Source: Paenibacillus sp. HGH0039 (GTDB lineage Bacteria; Bacillota; Bacilli; Paenibacillales; NBRC-103111). From it: a stretch of 64,000 nucleotides of DNA. The DNA lies in the NCBI RefSeq assembly GCF_000411255.1, contig NZ_KE150413.1:2704580-2768579 (forward strand), written 5' to 3'. The notes beneath the pieces are model-generated. The model worked only from the letters and a program-made list of their open reading frames with translations, ran no database searches and had not been told where the DNA came from. The position numbers and the translations under genes were made by a program. Positions 52,670-62,246 of the stretch are shown piece by piece. How positions within the stretch are numbered: the first letter of the stretch is position 1; each line of letters begins with the position of its first letter.

Positions 52670-55174
52670 ATGAAAGACAGCATCGTGATTAAAGGTGCGA
52701 GAGAGAATAACCTGAAAAGCGTCTCGCTTTCGATTCCGAAATACAAACTGGTTGTCCTGACGGGTCCGTCCGGCTCCGGCAAATCGACGCTGGCTATGGA
52801 CACGCTTCAGAGGGAGTGCCAGAGACAGTATATGGATTCCATGGGATTGACGTCGGATTCGATCGGCAAGCCGAAAGTTGATTCCATTGCGGGATTGTCC
52901 CCGTCTATCAGCGTCGGACAGCATGTTACAAACCGTAATCCGCGCTCGACGGTCGGTACGGTGACAGACATTTACACGTATGTCCGTTTTATCTTTTCCA
53001 GACTTGGGGAGCGGGTATGCCCGTCATGCAGCGGCAGTATTCCGCCTTCATTCGAACCGTCGGGGCAGCTAGTGGAGGAAGACGAGGATCTGAATCCCCA
53101 GTCGATCTACTGTCCGCACTGCGATGCTGAACTCGAAAAGCTGGGGATGCCGCACTTCTCTTTCAACAAGCCGGAAGGAGCCTGTGAAGCTTGCGGAGGC
53201 CTTGGACATGTGGCGAACATCCATGAAGCAGCCGTTTTCAATCCGGAACTCAGTCTGCGCGGCGGGGGAGTCGCTTCACTAAACGGTGTTCATCGCGACA
53301 TCCAAATCCGTATTCTGGTGGCGGCCGGTAAGCATTACGGATTTGAATTTGATCCGGACCAGCTTTTAAAAGACTACGGTGATATTCAGCGCGACCTGCT
53401 GTATTACGGAGTGGAAAGCGAAGCATTCAAGCGTCACTTCCCGAACGTTAAGCCAGTCCAAGGCACAAAATTCGAAGGAGTCATTCCCGGTTTATGGCGG
53501 CGTTATAAGGAGAAGGAAGGGGAGTCCGGCGCCCAGGAGAAAGACGGCGGGTTTTTCCGTGAGCAGCTTTGCCCGGAATGTCATGGAGCCCGCCTGAAAA
53601 AAGAAATCCGGCTCGTGCGGGTAGCCGGCGCGTCTATCTCTGAAGTTTCGGACTGGTCGCTGGGCGAGGTCTACACATGGACGGAAGGACTGCAGGCTGT
53701 TCTCCCTGCCGAAGGTCTTCATCTGCTGGAGCCGATTCTGCACGATATGCCTACACGGCTGAAACGGATTATAGATGTGGGGCTCGGCTATCTTTCCATG
53801 AACCGGCAGACCGTAACGCTGTCCGGCGGAGAAGCGCAGCGGCTTCGGCTCGCCTCATTGCTTGGCTCCGGCCTGACCGGCGTGCTGTACATCCTGGATG
53901 AACCGACGACCGGTCTTCATCCGCGGGATACGGCCGGCCTCATCCGGGTGCTTCAGGAGCTGCGCGACCTGGGAAACACCGTACTCGTTATCGAGCACGA
54001 TATCGAAATGATGCGCGCTGCCGATCATCTGATCGATATCGGTCCGGGAGCCGGACTATATGGGGGAACTGTTGTCGGCGAAGGAAGCCTGGAAGATTTG
54101 ATGGCAAGCGAGCTTTCGGTTACGGGAGCTTACCTGAGAGAAGAAAGTCTCCCGGCCCCCATACGTGTACGAAGAAAAGGAAACGGACAGCAGATCACGA
54201 TCCGGGAAGCTCAGCTCCGCAATATCCGAATCCCGGAAGTTTCCTTTCCGCTTGGAAGCCTGGTGTCCGTAACGGGAGTTTCCGGTTCGGGTAAATCCAC
54301 GCTCGTCTTCGATATCCTTGCCCAAGGAGGTCAGGACGGTCCGGAGAAGACGGGATGCAAGGAAATAACAGGCATGGGGCATGTTGGGAACATTGTAATC
54401 TTCGACCAAACGCCGATGGGGAGAGTCCAGCGCTCGAATGTCGCGACCTACACGGATGTGTTTACCCACTTGCGGCAGCTGTTTGCGGGCTTACCGGAAG
54501 CTAAGGAAAGAAAGCTGACCTCCAAGCATTTTTCATTTAATACACCTGGGGGACGCTGCGAGACATGTCAAGGGCTGGGCGTGCTGTCCGTAGATATGAA
54601 TTTCCTGCCCGATCTTGAAGTAAAGTGCCACGACTGCAAGGGAAGACGGTTTACGGAAGAGGTACTCCAGGTTCAATATAAAGGCCTGTCCATTTCGGAT
54701 TTGCTGAATATGTCCGTTCAGGAAAGTCTGCCGATTCTCCAGACGGAGACTAAAATGGCAGGCATCATCACCATGCTGTGTGAGGTAGGGCTCGGTTACC
54801 TGAAATGGGGCCAATCGGTTAAAACGTTGTCTGGCGGTGAGGGACAGCGGATCCGACTGGCGAAAGAATTGAGCAAACCGTCCAAAAACCACACACTCTA
54901 TCTATTGGATGAGCCGACGACCGGTCTTCATCCCACTGACATCAGACAGCTTCATGTTCTGCTCAATAAGCTGGTCGATACGGGAAACACCGTTGTGGTG
55001 GTCGAACACAGCCTGGAACTGATCCGGGAATCCGACTGGGTAATCGATATCGGACCGGAAGGCGGCGCAGCCGGAGGCCGGCTCGTAGCGCAAGGTACGC
55101 CGGAACAGGTGGCCGATGTGCCGGCTTCCTATACGGGCCTGTTCTTGAAGCGGGTTTTATCCGAGGGGATTTAA
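52670..55174 (+). CDS. UvrA paralogue (UvrA2/drug-resistance type ABC ATPase)
   Basis: 834 residues against about 940-950 for housekeeping UvrA. Two ABC halves: Walker [10 protein letters not shown] (about 31-39) and GVSGSGKST; signatures [15 protein letters not shown] and [15 protein letters not shown]; Walker [11 protein letters not shown] twice. Zinc-finger pairs remain (CPSCSG...[20 protein letters not shown]...CHDCKGR). Shorter UvrA-like proteins such as DrrC protect against DNA-intercalating drugs without the full repair pathway. Sits between marR and an MFS exporter, supporting drug resistance rather than general repair. Confidence 0.88.
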   Translation: MKDSIVIKGARENNLKSVSLSIPKYKLVVLTGPSGSGKSTLAMDTLQRECQRQYMDSMGLTSDSIGKPKVDSIAGLSPSISVGQHVTNRNPRSTVGTVTDIYTYVRFIFSRLGERVCPSCSGSIPPSFEPSGQLVEEDEDLNPQSIYCPHCDAELEKLGMPHFSFNKPEGACEACGGLGHVANIHEAAVFNPELSLRGGGVASLNGVHRDIQIRILVAAGKHYGFEFDPDQLLKDYGDIQRDLLYYGVESEAFKRHFPNVKPVQGTKFEGVIPGLWRRYKEKEGESGAQEKDGGFFREQLCPECHGARLKKEIRLVRVAGASISEVSDWSLGEVYTWTEGLQAVLPAEGLHLLEPILHDMPTRLKRIIDVGLGYLSMNRQTVTLSGGEAQRLRLASLLGSGLTGVLYILDEPTTGLHPRDTAGLIRVLQELRDLGNTVLVIEHDIEMMRAADHLIDIGPGAGLYGGTVVGEGSLEDLMASELSVTGAYLREESLPAPIRVRRKGNGQQITIREAQLRNIRIPEVSFPLGSLVSVTGVSGSGKSTLVFDILAQGGQDGPEKTGCKEITGMGHVGNIVIFDQTPMGRVQRSNVATYTDVFTHLRQLFAGLPEAKERKLTSKHFSFNTPGGRCETCQGLGVLSVDMNFLPDLEVKCHDCKGRRFTEEVLQVQYKGLSISDLLNMSVQESLPILQTETKMAGIITMLCEVGLGYLKWGQSVKTLSGGEGQRIRLAKELSKPSKNHTLYLLDEPTTGLHPTDIRQLHVLLNKLVDTGNTVVVVEHSLELIRESDWVIDIGPEGGAAGGRLVAQGTPEQVADVPASYTGLFLKRVLSEGI

Positions 55175-55220
55175 CTATAAAACGGGCATAGTAACAGAGA
55201 AGGTGGGGAAACCAGAGGCG

Positions 55221-56744
55221 ATGGCAAAGAAAAATAAGGCAGGTTTGATCATAGCGGCGCTGCTGCTAGCCACATTAATGGCTTCGATGGATAATACCAT
55301 CGTGGCCACCGCAATCGGGACCATTGTAGGAGACCTGGGCGGCTTTGATAAGCTGATGTGGGTGACATCCGCCTATATGGTAGCCGAGATGGCCGGGATG
55401 CCGATTTTCGGCAAATTATCGGATATGTATGGGCGCAAGCGTTTCTTTATCTTCGGTATGATCGTATTTATGATCGGTTCCGCCTTGTGCGGCACGGCAG
55501 ATTCCATCATTGAGCTGAGTATTTACCGCGCTGTACAGGGGATTGGCGGCGGGGCTCTCGTGCCGATCGCATTTACAATCATGTTCGATGTGGTCGCTCC
55601 GGAAAAACGGGGCAAAATCGGCGGGTTATTCGGCGCCGCATACGGAATTTCCAGTATTTTCGGACCTCTTATCGGCGCGTATATTACGGACTATATCAAT
55701 TGGTCGTGGATTTTCTATATCAATTTGCCTGTAGGAATTGTGGCATTCTTCATGATCGCTTTTTTCTACAAAGAGTCTGTCGAGCATACCAAGCAAAAAA
55801 TCGATTACCTTGGCGCGGTTACGCTGGTTGCTTCAATCCTTTGCCTGATGTTTGCCCTTGAGCTCGGCGGCAAGGAATATGCTTGGAACTCCGGCATGAT
55901 TACGGGGTTGTTCGCTGCTTTTGCAGTCCTTATCGTTGCTTTTATATTCATCGAACGACGTGCGCAAGAACCTATCCTTACATTCGGTATGTTCAAAAAC
56001 CGTCTTTATTCAACCAGTAACATCATGGCTGTATTTAGCGGTGCCGCTTTTATTACGGCTTCCGTCTATATTCCAATTTTTATCCAAGGTGTATTTGGCG
56101 GCACGGCAACCAGCTCGGGACTTGTTCTGCTGCCCATGATGGTCGGATCGGTCATCACCGCTGCGGGCGGAGGATTCTTGCTTTCCAAGTTTACCTACCG
56201 TTCCATCATGATCGCAACGTTGGCGCTTCTTGTTGCCGGTATGGCTCTGCTTACGACACTCACGACCGGTTCTTCGCGCTTCATGGTCACCATTCTCATG
56301 ATTCTGGTCGGTCTGGGGATTGGCTCGTCATTCTCCGTACTGAGCAACGCCGCGATCCATGGTTTTACAGCAAAACAGCGGGGATCCGCAAGTTCTACGC
56401 TCAGCTTTACACGGGAACTTGGAATGACATTGGGAATTACAGTTTTCGGCATCATTCAAAGTCATCTGTTTACGAATAAATTAGGTGCGATGTTCGGAAG
56501 CGGGGGACAAACGCCGGAAAATCTTAATCTCAGCGATCCAAGTAAAATCTTAACACCGGAGACTCGCGGCCAGATTCCGGCTCAAATACTTGACAAGATT
56601 ACCGAAGCGTTGTCTTCGTCACTTGTTCAAACGTTTGCTTGGGCGATTATACCGGCAGTTATTGCGCTTATGGCGGCATTTTTCATGAGTAAAGAGAAAT
56701 TCGATCCGGCATCCGAGCTTGAAGAATATACGGCGCCGCATTAA
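55221..56744 (+). CDS. MFS drug exporter, 14-helix DHA2 (EmrB/QacA) type
   Basis: 507 residues from ATG at 55221 (GTG at 55203 is possible; both have poor ribosome spacing). About 14 helices. Motif A GKLSDMYGRKRFF, motif C-like IFGPLIGAYITD, and the early DNTIVATAIGTI (motif D1) with Asp in helix 1, all DHA2 features. 46 bases after the UvrA-like gene, so cotranscribed. Likely exports a cationic or DNA-binding drug. Confidence 0.92.
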   Translation: MAKKNKAGLIIAALLLATLMASMDNTIVATAIGTIVGDLGGFDKLMWVTSAYMVAEMAGMPIFGKLSDMYGRKRFFIFGMIVFMIGSALCGTADSIIELSIYRAVQGIGGGALVPIAFTIMFDVVAPEKRGKIGGLFGAAYGISSIFGPLIGAYITDYINWSWIFYINLPVGIVAFFMIAFFYKESVEHTKQKIDYLGAVTLVASILCLMFALELGGKEYAWNSGMITGLFAAFAVLIVAFIFIERRAQEPILTFGMFKNRLYSTSNIMAVFSGAAFITASVYIPIFIQGVFGGTATSSGLVLLPMMVGSVITAAGGGFLLSKFTYRSIMIATLALLVAGMALLTTLTTGSSRFMVTILMILVGLGIGSSFSVLSNAAIHGFTAKQRGSASSTLSFTRELGMTLGITVFGIIQSHLFTNKLGAMFGSGGQTPENLNLSDPSKILTPETRGQIPAQILDKITEALSSSLVQTFAWAIIPAVIALMAAFFMSKEKFDPASELEEYTAPH

Positions 56745-56923
56745 AAAAACTATTTTAGACTCACTTGTATTTCAAAACAATTTAGAAAACGCTATTGTGA
56801 TAATCATCGTAAAGCCTGGGACATTGCATGCAGCACCTAAATCAATTGGCATTCCAGCGGGAACAAATGAGCGATCCTATGTCATAGAGTGTTGCGTTGA
56901 CTTCATTTGTCCAACCCCATATA
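56745..56923. other. AT-rich interval without a gene
   Basis: Marks the change to AT-richer sequence. Apart from the hairpin at 56924 and the palindrome at 57149, the stretch up to the amidohydrolase start at 57266 shows no credible frame. Confidence 0.5.
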
Positions 56924-56955
56924 AAAGTCCGCAATTATATTGCGGGCTTTTTGAT
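56924..56955 (+). terminator. Terminator downstream of the MFS gene
   Basis: GTCCGCAA/TTGCGGGC stem with TTATA-type loop, T5. It lies 180 bases beyond the MFS stop. Confidence 0.75.
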
Positions 56956-57148
56956 CTTCCATCGCAAATTCCAGATACTGCCGGTCCCATCTCATAAAAT
57001 TTTTCTCCTTTATAGTTAGGACAGACCATAGGTAAGTGTCCTATTTTTTTCAACCATAAATACTTGTATTATAATCGACCTTTTTGGATATTTAGTCAGC
57101 TTGTTACCACGTTATATTTACTTTAATCTTCCTATATGCTACATTAAC

Positions 57149-57164
57149 ATTATAACGTTATAAT
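57149..57164. promoter_or_regulatory. 16-bp palindrome, possible GntR operator
   Basis: ATTATAACGTTATAAT is perfectly symmetrical and sits 102 bases before the amidohydrolase ATG. Could be the operator of the HutC-type regulator at 58.5 kb. Lacks the dif core. Confidence 0.35.
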
Positions 57165-57265
57165 CATTTTACTTGCTTAGTGCGATCGTGCACATACCTA
57201 GGGAACCCATAACAAATAATCGTTTGCAAGCGTTCTTAACTAAAACCAGGGAAAAGGTGAAGTTC

Positions 57266-58378
57266 ATGTATGAGCCGAAGCAAGAGTCATTTGTGTTACG
57301 TAATGTAAAGCGTGTGAGTGGGGAAGCTATCGATGTCGTAATCGAAGAGGGTAAAATTACTGAGGTAACAACAGCCGGGAGTGGACAAGGAAAACAAGTG
57401 AAAGACTGCTCCGGGATTTACATATCAAGCGGTTGGATTGATATGCATGCCCATGCGTTTCCCGAATTTCAACCCTACGGCGATGAAATCGATGAAATCG
57501 GAATTAAGCTGGGCGTAACGACCATCGTGGATGCGGGAAGCTGCGGGGCGGACCGGATTGCCGAGTTAGCCGCAAGCAAGCAGCATGCCCAAACCAATCT
57601 ATTCGCCTTTTTGAACATTTCGCGAGTAGGCTTGCAAAGAATCGATGAATTATCCAATCTGGAATGGATAGATACGTCAAAAGTCATTCAAGCGGTAAAA
57701 GAGCACAAAGATTTCATAGTGGGATTAAAAGCGCGAATCAGCAAAAGCGTGGTGGGTGAAAGCGGCATTGAACCTCTGCGTATCGCGCGAGCTCTTTCCG
57801 ATAAAACATTACTGCCGTTAATGGTGCACATTGGTTCCGCACCGCCAAGTATTGAGGAGATCGTCCCTCTATTAGAGAAAGGAGATATTATCACTCACTA
57901 TCTCAATGGGAAACCGAATAATCTCTTCGATGATCAGGGCAATCCCCTTCCTGTGTTAGCGGATGCCATTGAACGCGGCGTAAACTTGGACGTCGGGCAT
58001 GGTTCAGCAAGCTTTTCGTTAAGAATTGCCGAGGCAGCAAAGCAGCATGGCATCGGTTTAAACACGATTAGCACGGACATCTACCGTAGAAACCGATTAA
58101 ATGGACCCGTGTATAATATGGCCAATGTCCTCTCGAAATTTCTTTATTTGGGATATTCGCTAGAGGAAGTGATTGCAGCTGTTACGGATCATGCGGCCAA
58201 TTGGCTCGGTAAACCGGAGCTTGGCCGGATACAAGTTGGGGACGTTGCCAATTTAACCTTATTCACCCTTCGGAACGATCCGATTACACTGGTTGATTCC
58301 GAAGGTGTCAAGTGGACAGCCGATAGAAGCATAGAAGCCAAAGGGGTCGTTGTGAATGGTGTTTACATGGAATGTTAA
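57266..58378 (+). CDS. Amidohydrolase/deacetylase-family metallo-hydrolase
   Basis: 370 residues from ATG at 57266 (AAAAGGTGAAG upstream). Metal-binding DMHAHAF, bridging-Lys strand VGLKARIS, VHIG and DVGHGS, and a late DIYRRN match the dihydroorotase-like amidohydrolases of the EF_0837 group. The group deacetylates or deaminates small N-substituted compounds; the substrate is unknown. Followed by a HutC-type GntR regulator. Confidence 0.87.
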   Translation: MYEPKQESFVLRNVKRVSGEAIDVVIEEGKITEVTTAGSGQGKQVKDCSGIYISSGWIDMHAHAFPEFQPYGDEIDEIGIKLGVTTIVDAGSCGADRIAELAASKQHAQTNLFAFLNISRVGLQRIDELSNLEWIDTSKVIQAVKEHKDFIVGLKARISKSVVGESGIEPLRIARALSDKTLLPLMVHIGSAPPSIEEIVPLLEKGDIITHYLNGKPNNLFDDQGNPLPVLADAIERGVNLDVGHGSASFSLRIAEAAKQHGIGLNTISTDIYRRNRLNGPVYNMANVLSKFLYLGYSLEEVIAAVTDHAANWLGKPELGRIQVGDVANLTLFTLRNDPITLVDSEGVKWTADRSIEAKGVVVNGVYMEC

Positions 58379-58526
58379 TTACGAGGTTTTAACGCGTCAT
58401 TAGCGCAAGCGGGAGTATGTTGTGGCGGCAGTCATATTCGCGCCCCCGGAGCGGGAGAATCTCCGAAGTCATCGGAGTGTGAACTACACCGGGCTTTGTC
58501 GGGCTCAATAGGGACTTAGAAAGGTA

Positions 58527-59252
58527 GTGGATGCAGAAGTGAACTTATCCCGGAATCAAAGGCCCTTGTATTTGCAAATCAAAAATATTTTAAAGGATAG
58601 AATACTGCATGGCGTGTATCCTATTAAGGCGAATATCCCTTCAGAGCCCCAATTAGAGAAGGAGTTCGAAGTCAGCAAGATTACAATTCGCAACGCCATC
58701 AAAGAACTGTGCCAAGAAGGTTATCTGGAAAAGGGCAGTGGCAAAAGGACGAAGGTTATACGCAATACGGCTACTTCCAAGCTGTCTACATGGAAGCGGT
58801 TTACAGAGCTATTGGTCGAAGAAGGCAATCAGGTTCAGAAGCAATTGTTGCAAGTCGAAGTGATCATGACGGAAGAGGGTACGGAACCGCATCAGTTATT
58901 TGGAGCACAGTGCGTTCGCATAGAACGTCTGTACAGCCTTAATAATGTGCCCTATACCCATTACACACATTATTTGACCACGCGTATAGGAGAAATCGAT
59001 CAATGGGAACTGAATGCTCAGTCTCTGTACGAGTGGCTTGAGGAGCAAGAAATCACGTTGGCGAAATATCGGGATCATTTTGCGGTAGCATTTGCCTCTC
59101 CTCTTGTAGAGGAGAAATTACGCGTGCAAGAGAAAACCCCTTTATTGAAAAGATTGCGTTATTCCTATGACGAAACGGGCGAGGTGATCGAATACAGCGA
59201 GGGCTTTTACAATACGGAAATGCACAGTTATATTGTAAATTATAATGTTTAG
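58527..59252 (+). CDS. GntR-family regulator, HutC/UTRA type
   Basis: About 241 residues; GTG at 58527 or 58539, ribosome site AAAGGTAGTGG ambiguous. Winged helix (about 10-75: PSEPQLEKEFEVSKITIRNAIKELC), UTRA effector domain (about 90-238: VRIERLYSLNNVPYTHYTHYL, LKRLRYSYDETGEVIEYSEGFY). Likely senses a sugar- or amino-acid-derived ligand and controls the amidohydrolase upstream. The 148-base gap before it is locally GC-rich with a CTCCGA/TCGGAG hairpin at about 58462. Confidence 0.88.
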   Translation: MDAEVNLSRNQRPLYLQIKNILKDRILHGVYPIKANIPSEPQLEKEFEVSKITIRNAIKELCQEGYLEKGSGKRTKVIRNTATSKLSTWKRFTELLVEEGNQVQKQLLQVEVIMTEEGTEPHQLFGAQCVRIERLYSLNNVPYTHYTHYLTTRIGEIDQWELNAQSLYEWLEEQEITLAKYRDHFAVAFASPLVEEKLRVQEKTPLLKRLRYSYDETGEVIEYSEGFYNTEMHSYIVNYNV

Positions 59253-59315
59253 CCAGCAGTAATAAATCGCTTCCTATAAGTTCAACGGACAGCACAAATA
59301 CATGTTCTACATTTA

Positions 59316-59507
59316 ATGCTGAAGTGCGCAAATTCTGTAGAAACCGAAATACATTTGCAGATGAAGAAATACGAACATTATGTCCATCCTGCCGTGAGAA
59401 AATTTCCGTATGGCCGTTTTTACTTAGCACATTTTCAAAGTAGTAGAACGCAAGTTAAGGAGACGCTAAAAAAGAATATGGTTTACGTTGACCAATTGGA
59501 TTTCTAG
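59316..59507 (+). CDS. Doubtful 63-codon frame ending at a terminator
   Basis: Reads YEHYVHPAVRKFPYGRFYLAHF in its middle. No ribosome site is seen. Its stop codon touches a strong terminator, so it may be the tail of a decayed gene. Not recognised. Confidence 0.28.
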   Translation: MLKCANSVETEIHLQMKKYEHYVHPAVRKFPYGRFYLAHFQSSRTQVKETLKKNMVYVDQLDF

Positions 59508-59543
59508 GAGCTTGTCACGGCGTGACAGCTCCTTCTTATTTTT
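59507..59543 (+). terminator. Strong terminator
   Basis: GGAGCT-GTCAC arms around GGC (one bulged T), then TTCTTATTTTT. The following 59544-59812 stretch holds nothing recognisable. Confidence 0.85.
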
Positions 59544-59812
59544 CACCGATATATTTGGTGGAGCAGGTTTGGTTTATCGGGCGATTAGATTAATTGGGGG
59601 AACAGTGCGATAAGTGAGCGAACTGAAAGGTCTTTCAAATGTATGCTAATGAATTTAACGGAGAAATTGTAGTAAATATGGAATCGCAGGTAGTTGAATG
59701 GTTCATAAGTTAACAAGTACATCTACTTCACAAAATCCGTATTTTGTACATATGTCTGTATGAATCATGTTCTTAGCTACGCTTTTTGAAAATAGTTCAG
59801 CTCTAACTGTCT

Positions 59813-60082
59813 TTAAAAATAAAAATGCAATGCCTTTAACGACATCGCACTTTTTAGAAATTCAGTTTGGCTACAAATATGGTGTAAAAATTCGCTTGAT
59901 AGATATTTGAATTCTTCACTAATGATTTTCGTAATTACATGCATGTCGGCGAAGTTCATTTCTGGACTTCCTAAATCATCTTCATTCATATATTCACGAT
60001 AAAAGTGAGTCTTCTGCAGCACAGATTTTCTCCAAAAGATGTATGAGGTGCTAAGCGTCAAGAAAAGCGACACCGCCCCCAA
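59813..60082 (-). CDS. Doubtful hypothetical frame in AT-rich DNA
   Basis: 89 codons from TTG, an alternative being the ATG in MNEDDLGSPEMNF. One short hydrophobic stretch at the start (VSLFLTLSTSYIFW). No good ribosome site. 26 bases downstream of the DUF4145 gene on the same strand, so it could be a coupled small protein or a remnant. Confidence 0.28.
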   Translation of the reverse strand: MGAVSLFLTLSTSYIFWRKSVLQKTHFYREYMNEDDLGSPEMNFADMHVITKIISEEFKYLSSEFLHHICSQTEFLKSAMSLKALHFYF

Positions 60083-60108
60083 CCCTATTCAAAATTACCC
60101 GAGTTTCA

Positions 60109-60771
60109 CTATTTCATTACAGGTTTGCCTAGTCTCTGTAACTTTTTGTTCAGTTCATTTTTCCTTACTTCTAGCTTTTTAGGATACACAAAATAAAAAT
60201 CAAATAACATTTCCAAAACTTCTAGCAACCACTCTGCTTCACCAGGCTCAACATCAATAATTTCACCTGTATTTGTGTCTTTTAAAGGATGCGCTGCAAA
60301 ATTCCCTATATTTCGAATCGCATCCACAGCTTCGATAATATAGCTCGGCACTTGCTGAGAATTAATAAATTGATCAATTTCCTGCGCCAGACTATTTTTC
60401 TTAATTTGTAATTCATTATGCAAAAAATTCTGTAGACACCTTCTACTTAGTGCTGCACTCGCTTTCGGACTGATAAACAGAACATTAACCGCCTCGTTAA
60501 AATCGGATAAATATTCCTGTGGTATCTCTTCTGTAACAATAAGCTTATTCTTGTTGAGAGGGTATACCGTGATCTCGTCTCCTCCATGCATTACGTATTC
60601 ACCACCATTTACTCCGGATCTATAGTCCCCGATGTAACTAATTACAATTAAACTGAAACATGAAGGACAAAATCCACCTTCAAAGGCACGTCCATGTTCT
60701 GGATCAATTTCAAAGGACATTTCTTTTAAACTTTCAAAGTGAATATTTTTGGCACAATAAGGGCATATCAT
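60109..60771 (-). CDS. DUF4145-domain protein with N-terminal zinc ribbon
   Basis: 220 residues behind GAAGGTG. A zinc-ribbon-like CPYC...CPSC pair (residues 3-6 and 35-38) precedes a DUF4145 domain (SPKASAALSRRCLQ and IRNIGNFAAHP; PGEAEWLLEVLEMLFDFYFVYP). DUF4145 domains often accompany restriction or other defence systems but also occur alone in mobile regions, as here. Function unknown. AT-rich, unlike the main chromosome part of the window. Confidence 0.8.
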   Translation of the reverse strand: MICPYCAKNIHFESLKEMSFEIDPEHGRAFEGGFCPSCFSLIVISYIGDYRSGVNGGEYVMHGGDEITVYPLNKNKLIVTEEIPQEYLSDFNEAVNVLFISPKASAALSRRCLQNFLHNELQIKKNSLAQEIDQFINSQQVPSYIIEAVDAIRNIGNFAAHPLKDTNTGEIIDVEPGEAEWLLEVLEMLFDFYFVYPKKLEVRKNELNKKLQRLGKPVMK

Positions 60772-61529
60772 ATTTTTTCACCTTCAATAAATAATATTTG
60801 TTTATTAAATAGCCTGCTTGTTTTCTAATTATGTCATATTTCACATGCACTTTAACAGGGTAAAACTATTACAACAACAGTACTCAATTGATTAGGCTAT
60901 AGCCAATTTTAGTAAAACCTCTGCCTCAAAATTTTTAATTTACTAAAACAAAAATTCCAGAAAATCGGCCCGTTATCCTAAACTTCCATGGCGTTGTCCA
61001 GACGGTGTTATGGCTTTTGCTGGTGCCTTTCCTATTGGTCATCGGAAGGGAAAAACACAGCTTTTATTGATAAATAAGGACTATGGCATAAACAAGATGT
61101 ACTTGACGTTCTGAGTGAGGATGATATTAATCATGCGCACGTACCAATAACTATGGTGAAGTGAACTTTCTGCACTTTATCCTTCATCAGTCGCCGGAAA
61201 CGCTTCGGTATTTCGCTGACCAATACAAGGAAAACCTTTTTTAAGTTTTTAGATAATTAGGTTACCCGTTGAAAGTATTCATGTTCCGACCGGCCATTGA
61301 CTGGATATAAGTGTCAAACCCAGGATCCATAAGCACCTCAACTTAGAAAGTATCATCAAATATACCGCATTTATAAAGGCGATTCTGCGGACTTCACCGA
61401 TTCCTATAAGTTACCTGCGTTACTACCTGGACGTCGCGTTTTCAACGCTTAACTCACATCGTTCTCTTTTCGTCTTGAGAAAGATCCTCAATTACGGGAA
61501 ACAATATATGTTCTTGTCCCAATACGGCA
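60772..61529. other. Decayed, gene-free AT-rich stretch
   Basis: No intact gene. A short frame at about 60989-61072 (TVLWLLLVPFLLVIG) looks like the end of a membrane protein, and stray frames with stops follow. The first copies of GTTCTTGTC appear at 61510. Confidence 0.5.
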
Positions 61530-61577
61530 AACGATATAAGTTCTTGTCACTGACTTGTGACAAGAACTTATATCGTT
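61530..61577. repeat. 21-bp perfect inverted repeat
   Basis: AACGATATAAGTTCTTGTCAC (61530-61550) and its exact complement (61557-61577) around TGACTT. GTTCTTGTC also occurs at 61510, 61620 and 62203, and inverted at 61558. Confidence 0.85.
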
Positions 61578-61636
61578 AAAACAAAAAAAGCCGCTGCTAC
61601 GCGACTTTTAAGCATATTTGTTCTTGTCATCCGACA
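61546..61636. repeat. 91-bp direct repeat, copy 1
   Basis: Closely matches 62129-62219, same length, with few substitutions; both contain AAAACAAAAAAAGCCGCTG and end in GTTCTTGTCATCCGACA. The two copies bracket the truncated recombinase. Confidence 0.85.
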
Positions 61637-61673
61637 TAAGCCGCTGCTATGCTTCTTAACTTAAACGTTTTGC

Positions 61674-61744
61674 TTGAACCTAAAGTTATTGCATAATGCC
61701 GTTTAGAACGAACAGTTCTTCTAATGCAATAACTTTAAGTTCAA
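61674..61744. repeat. 21-bp inverted repeat with inner hairpin
   Basis: Left arm TTGAACCTAAAGTTATTGCA plus T, right arm complementary with one mismatch; inside, AGAAC/GTTCT can form a second stem. It lies between the direct repeats, 46 bases downstream of the truncated recombinase. Confidence 0.75.
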
Positions 61745-61790
61745 AAAAGTATACGTAAATTGAACTAAACTACAACAACATGTTTATTTA

Positions 61791-62069
61791 CTATATCTTA
61801 TCCATATTGTTAATTGCACTCTGCATTTCATCATCAGTTATATGCGTGTAAATCATAGTTGTTTGTATTGATGAATGCCCCCACTGGTTCTTCAATCTCG
61901 GTACGTCGTTGTTCTCCTTATGGTAACGAGTTGCAAAAGAATGTCTCAATGAATTCAAAGCTGGCTTACCAAAAGCTTCAGCAAATTTTGCTACAAAGTT
62001 TTTCAATTGATCTCGAACCCTGCAAAAAATAGTTATGCCGATAAAACATTCACTGAAGGAGAAGTGCAA
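61791..62069 (-). pseudogene. Truncated tyrosine recombinase (XerS-like C-terminal half)
   Basis: About 92 codons. Retains LRHSFATRYH, WGHSSIQTTMIYTHI with the nucleophile Tyr, and resembles the C-terminus of the intact xerS at 36.5 kb. The N-terminal half and first catalytic Arg are gone and the box-II His is replaced (NSLRH instead of HKLRH), so inactive. Flanked by direct repeats. Confidence 0.75.
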
Positions 62070-62128
62070 ATTTTGAAAGTTGATTAATAATCACTAGCGT
62101 TTCATTAATGATCTCAAAAATTTCATAA

Positions 62129-62219
62129 GTCACTGACTTGTGCCAAGAACTTATATCGTTAAAACAAAAAAAGCCGCTGTTTCGTGATTTTTAAGCATAT
62201 ATGTTCTTGTCATCCGACA
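62129..62219. repeat. 91-bp direct repeat, copy 2
   Basis: Second copy of the unit at 61546-61636, 583 bases downstream. Confidence 0.85.
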
Positions 62220-62246
62220 CCGACATCACTCTTCACGCAGCAGTGA

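Noticed and set aside
57149-57164. 16-bp palindrome as a fifth dif-like site
   Set aside because: It lacks the CATAA-N6-TTATG core and the right arm TTATGTAAAC; better read as a possible operator.
58420-58526. GC-rich stretch upstream of the HutC-type gene as a riboswitch
   Set aside because: A small CTCCGA/TCGGAG hairpin is visible, but no conserved blocks of a known riboswitch or T-box were recognised.
61505-62210. Repeated GTTCTTGTC motif as a CRISPR array
   Set aside because: Copies are short, irregularly spaced, in both orientations and tied to longer direct and inverted repeats; no cas genes nearby.
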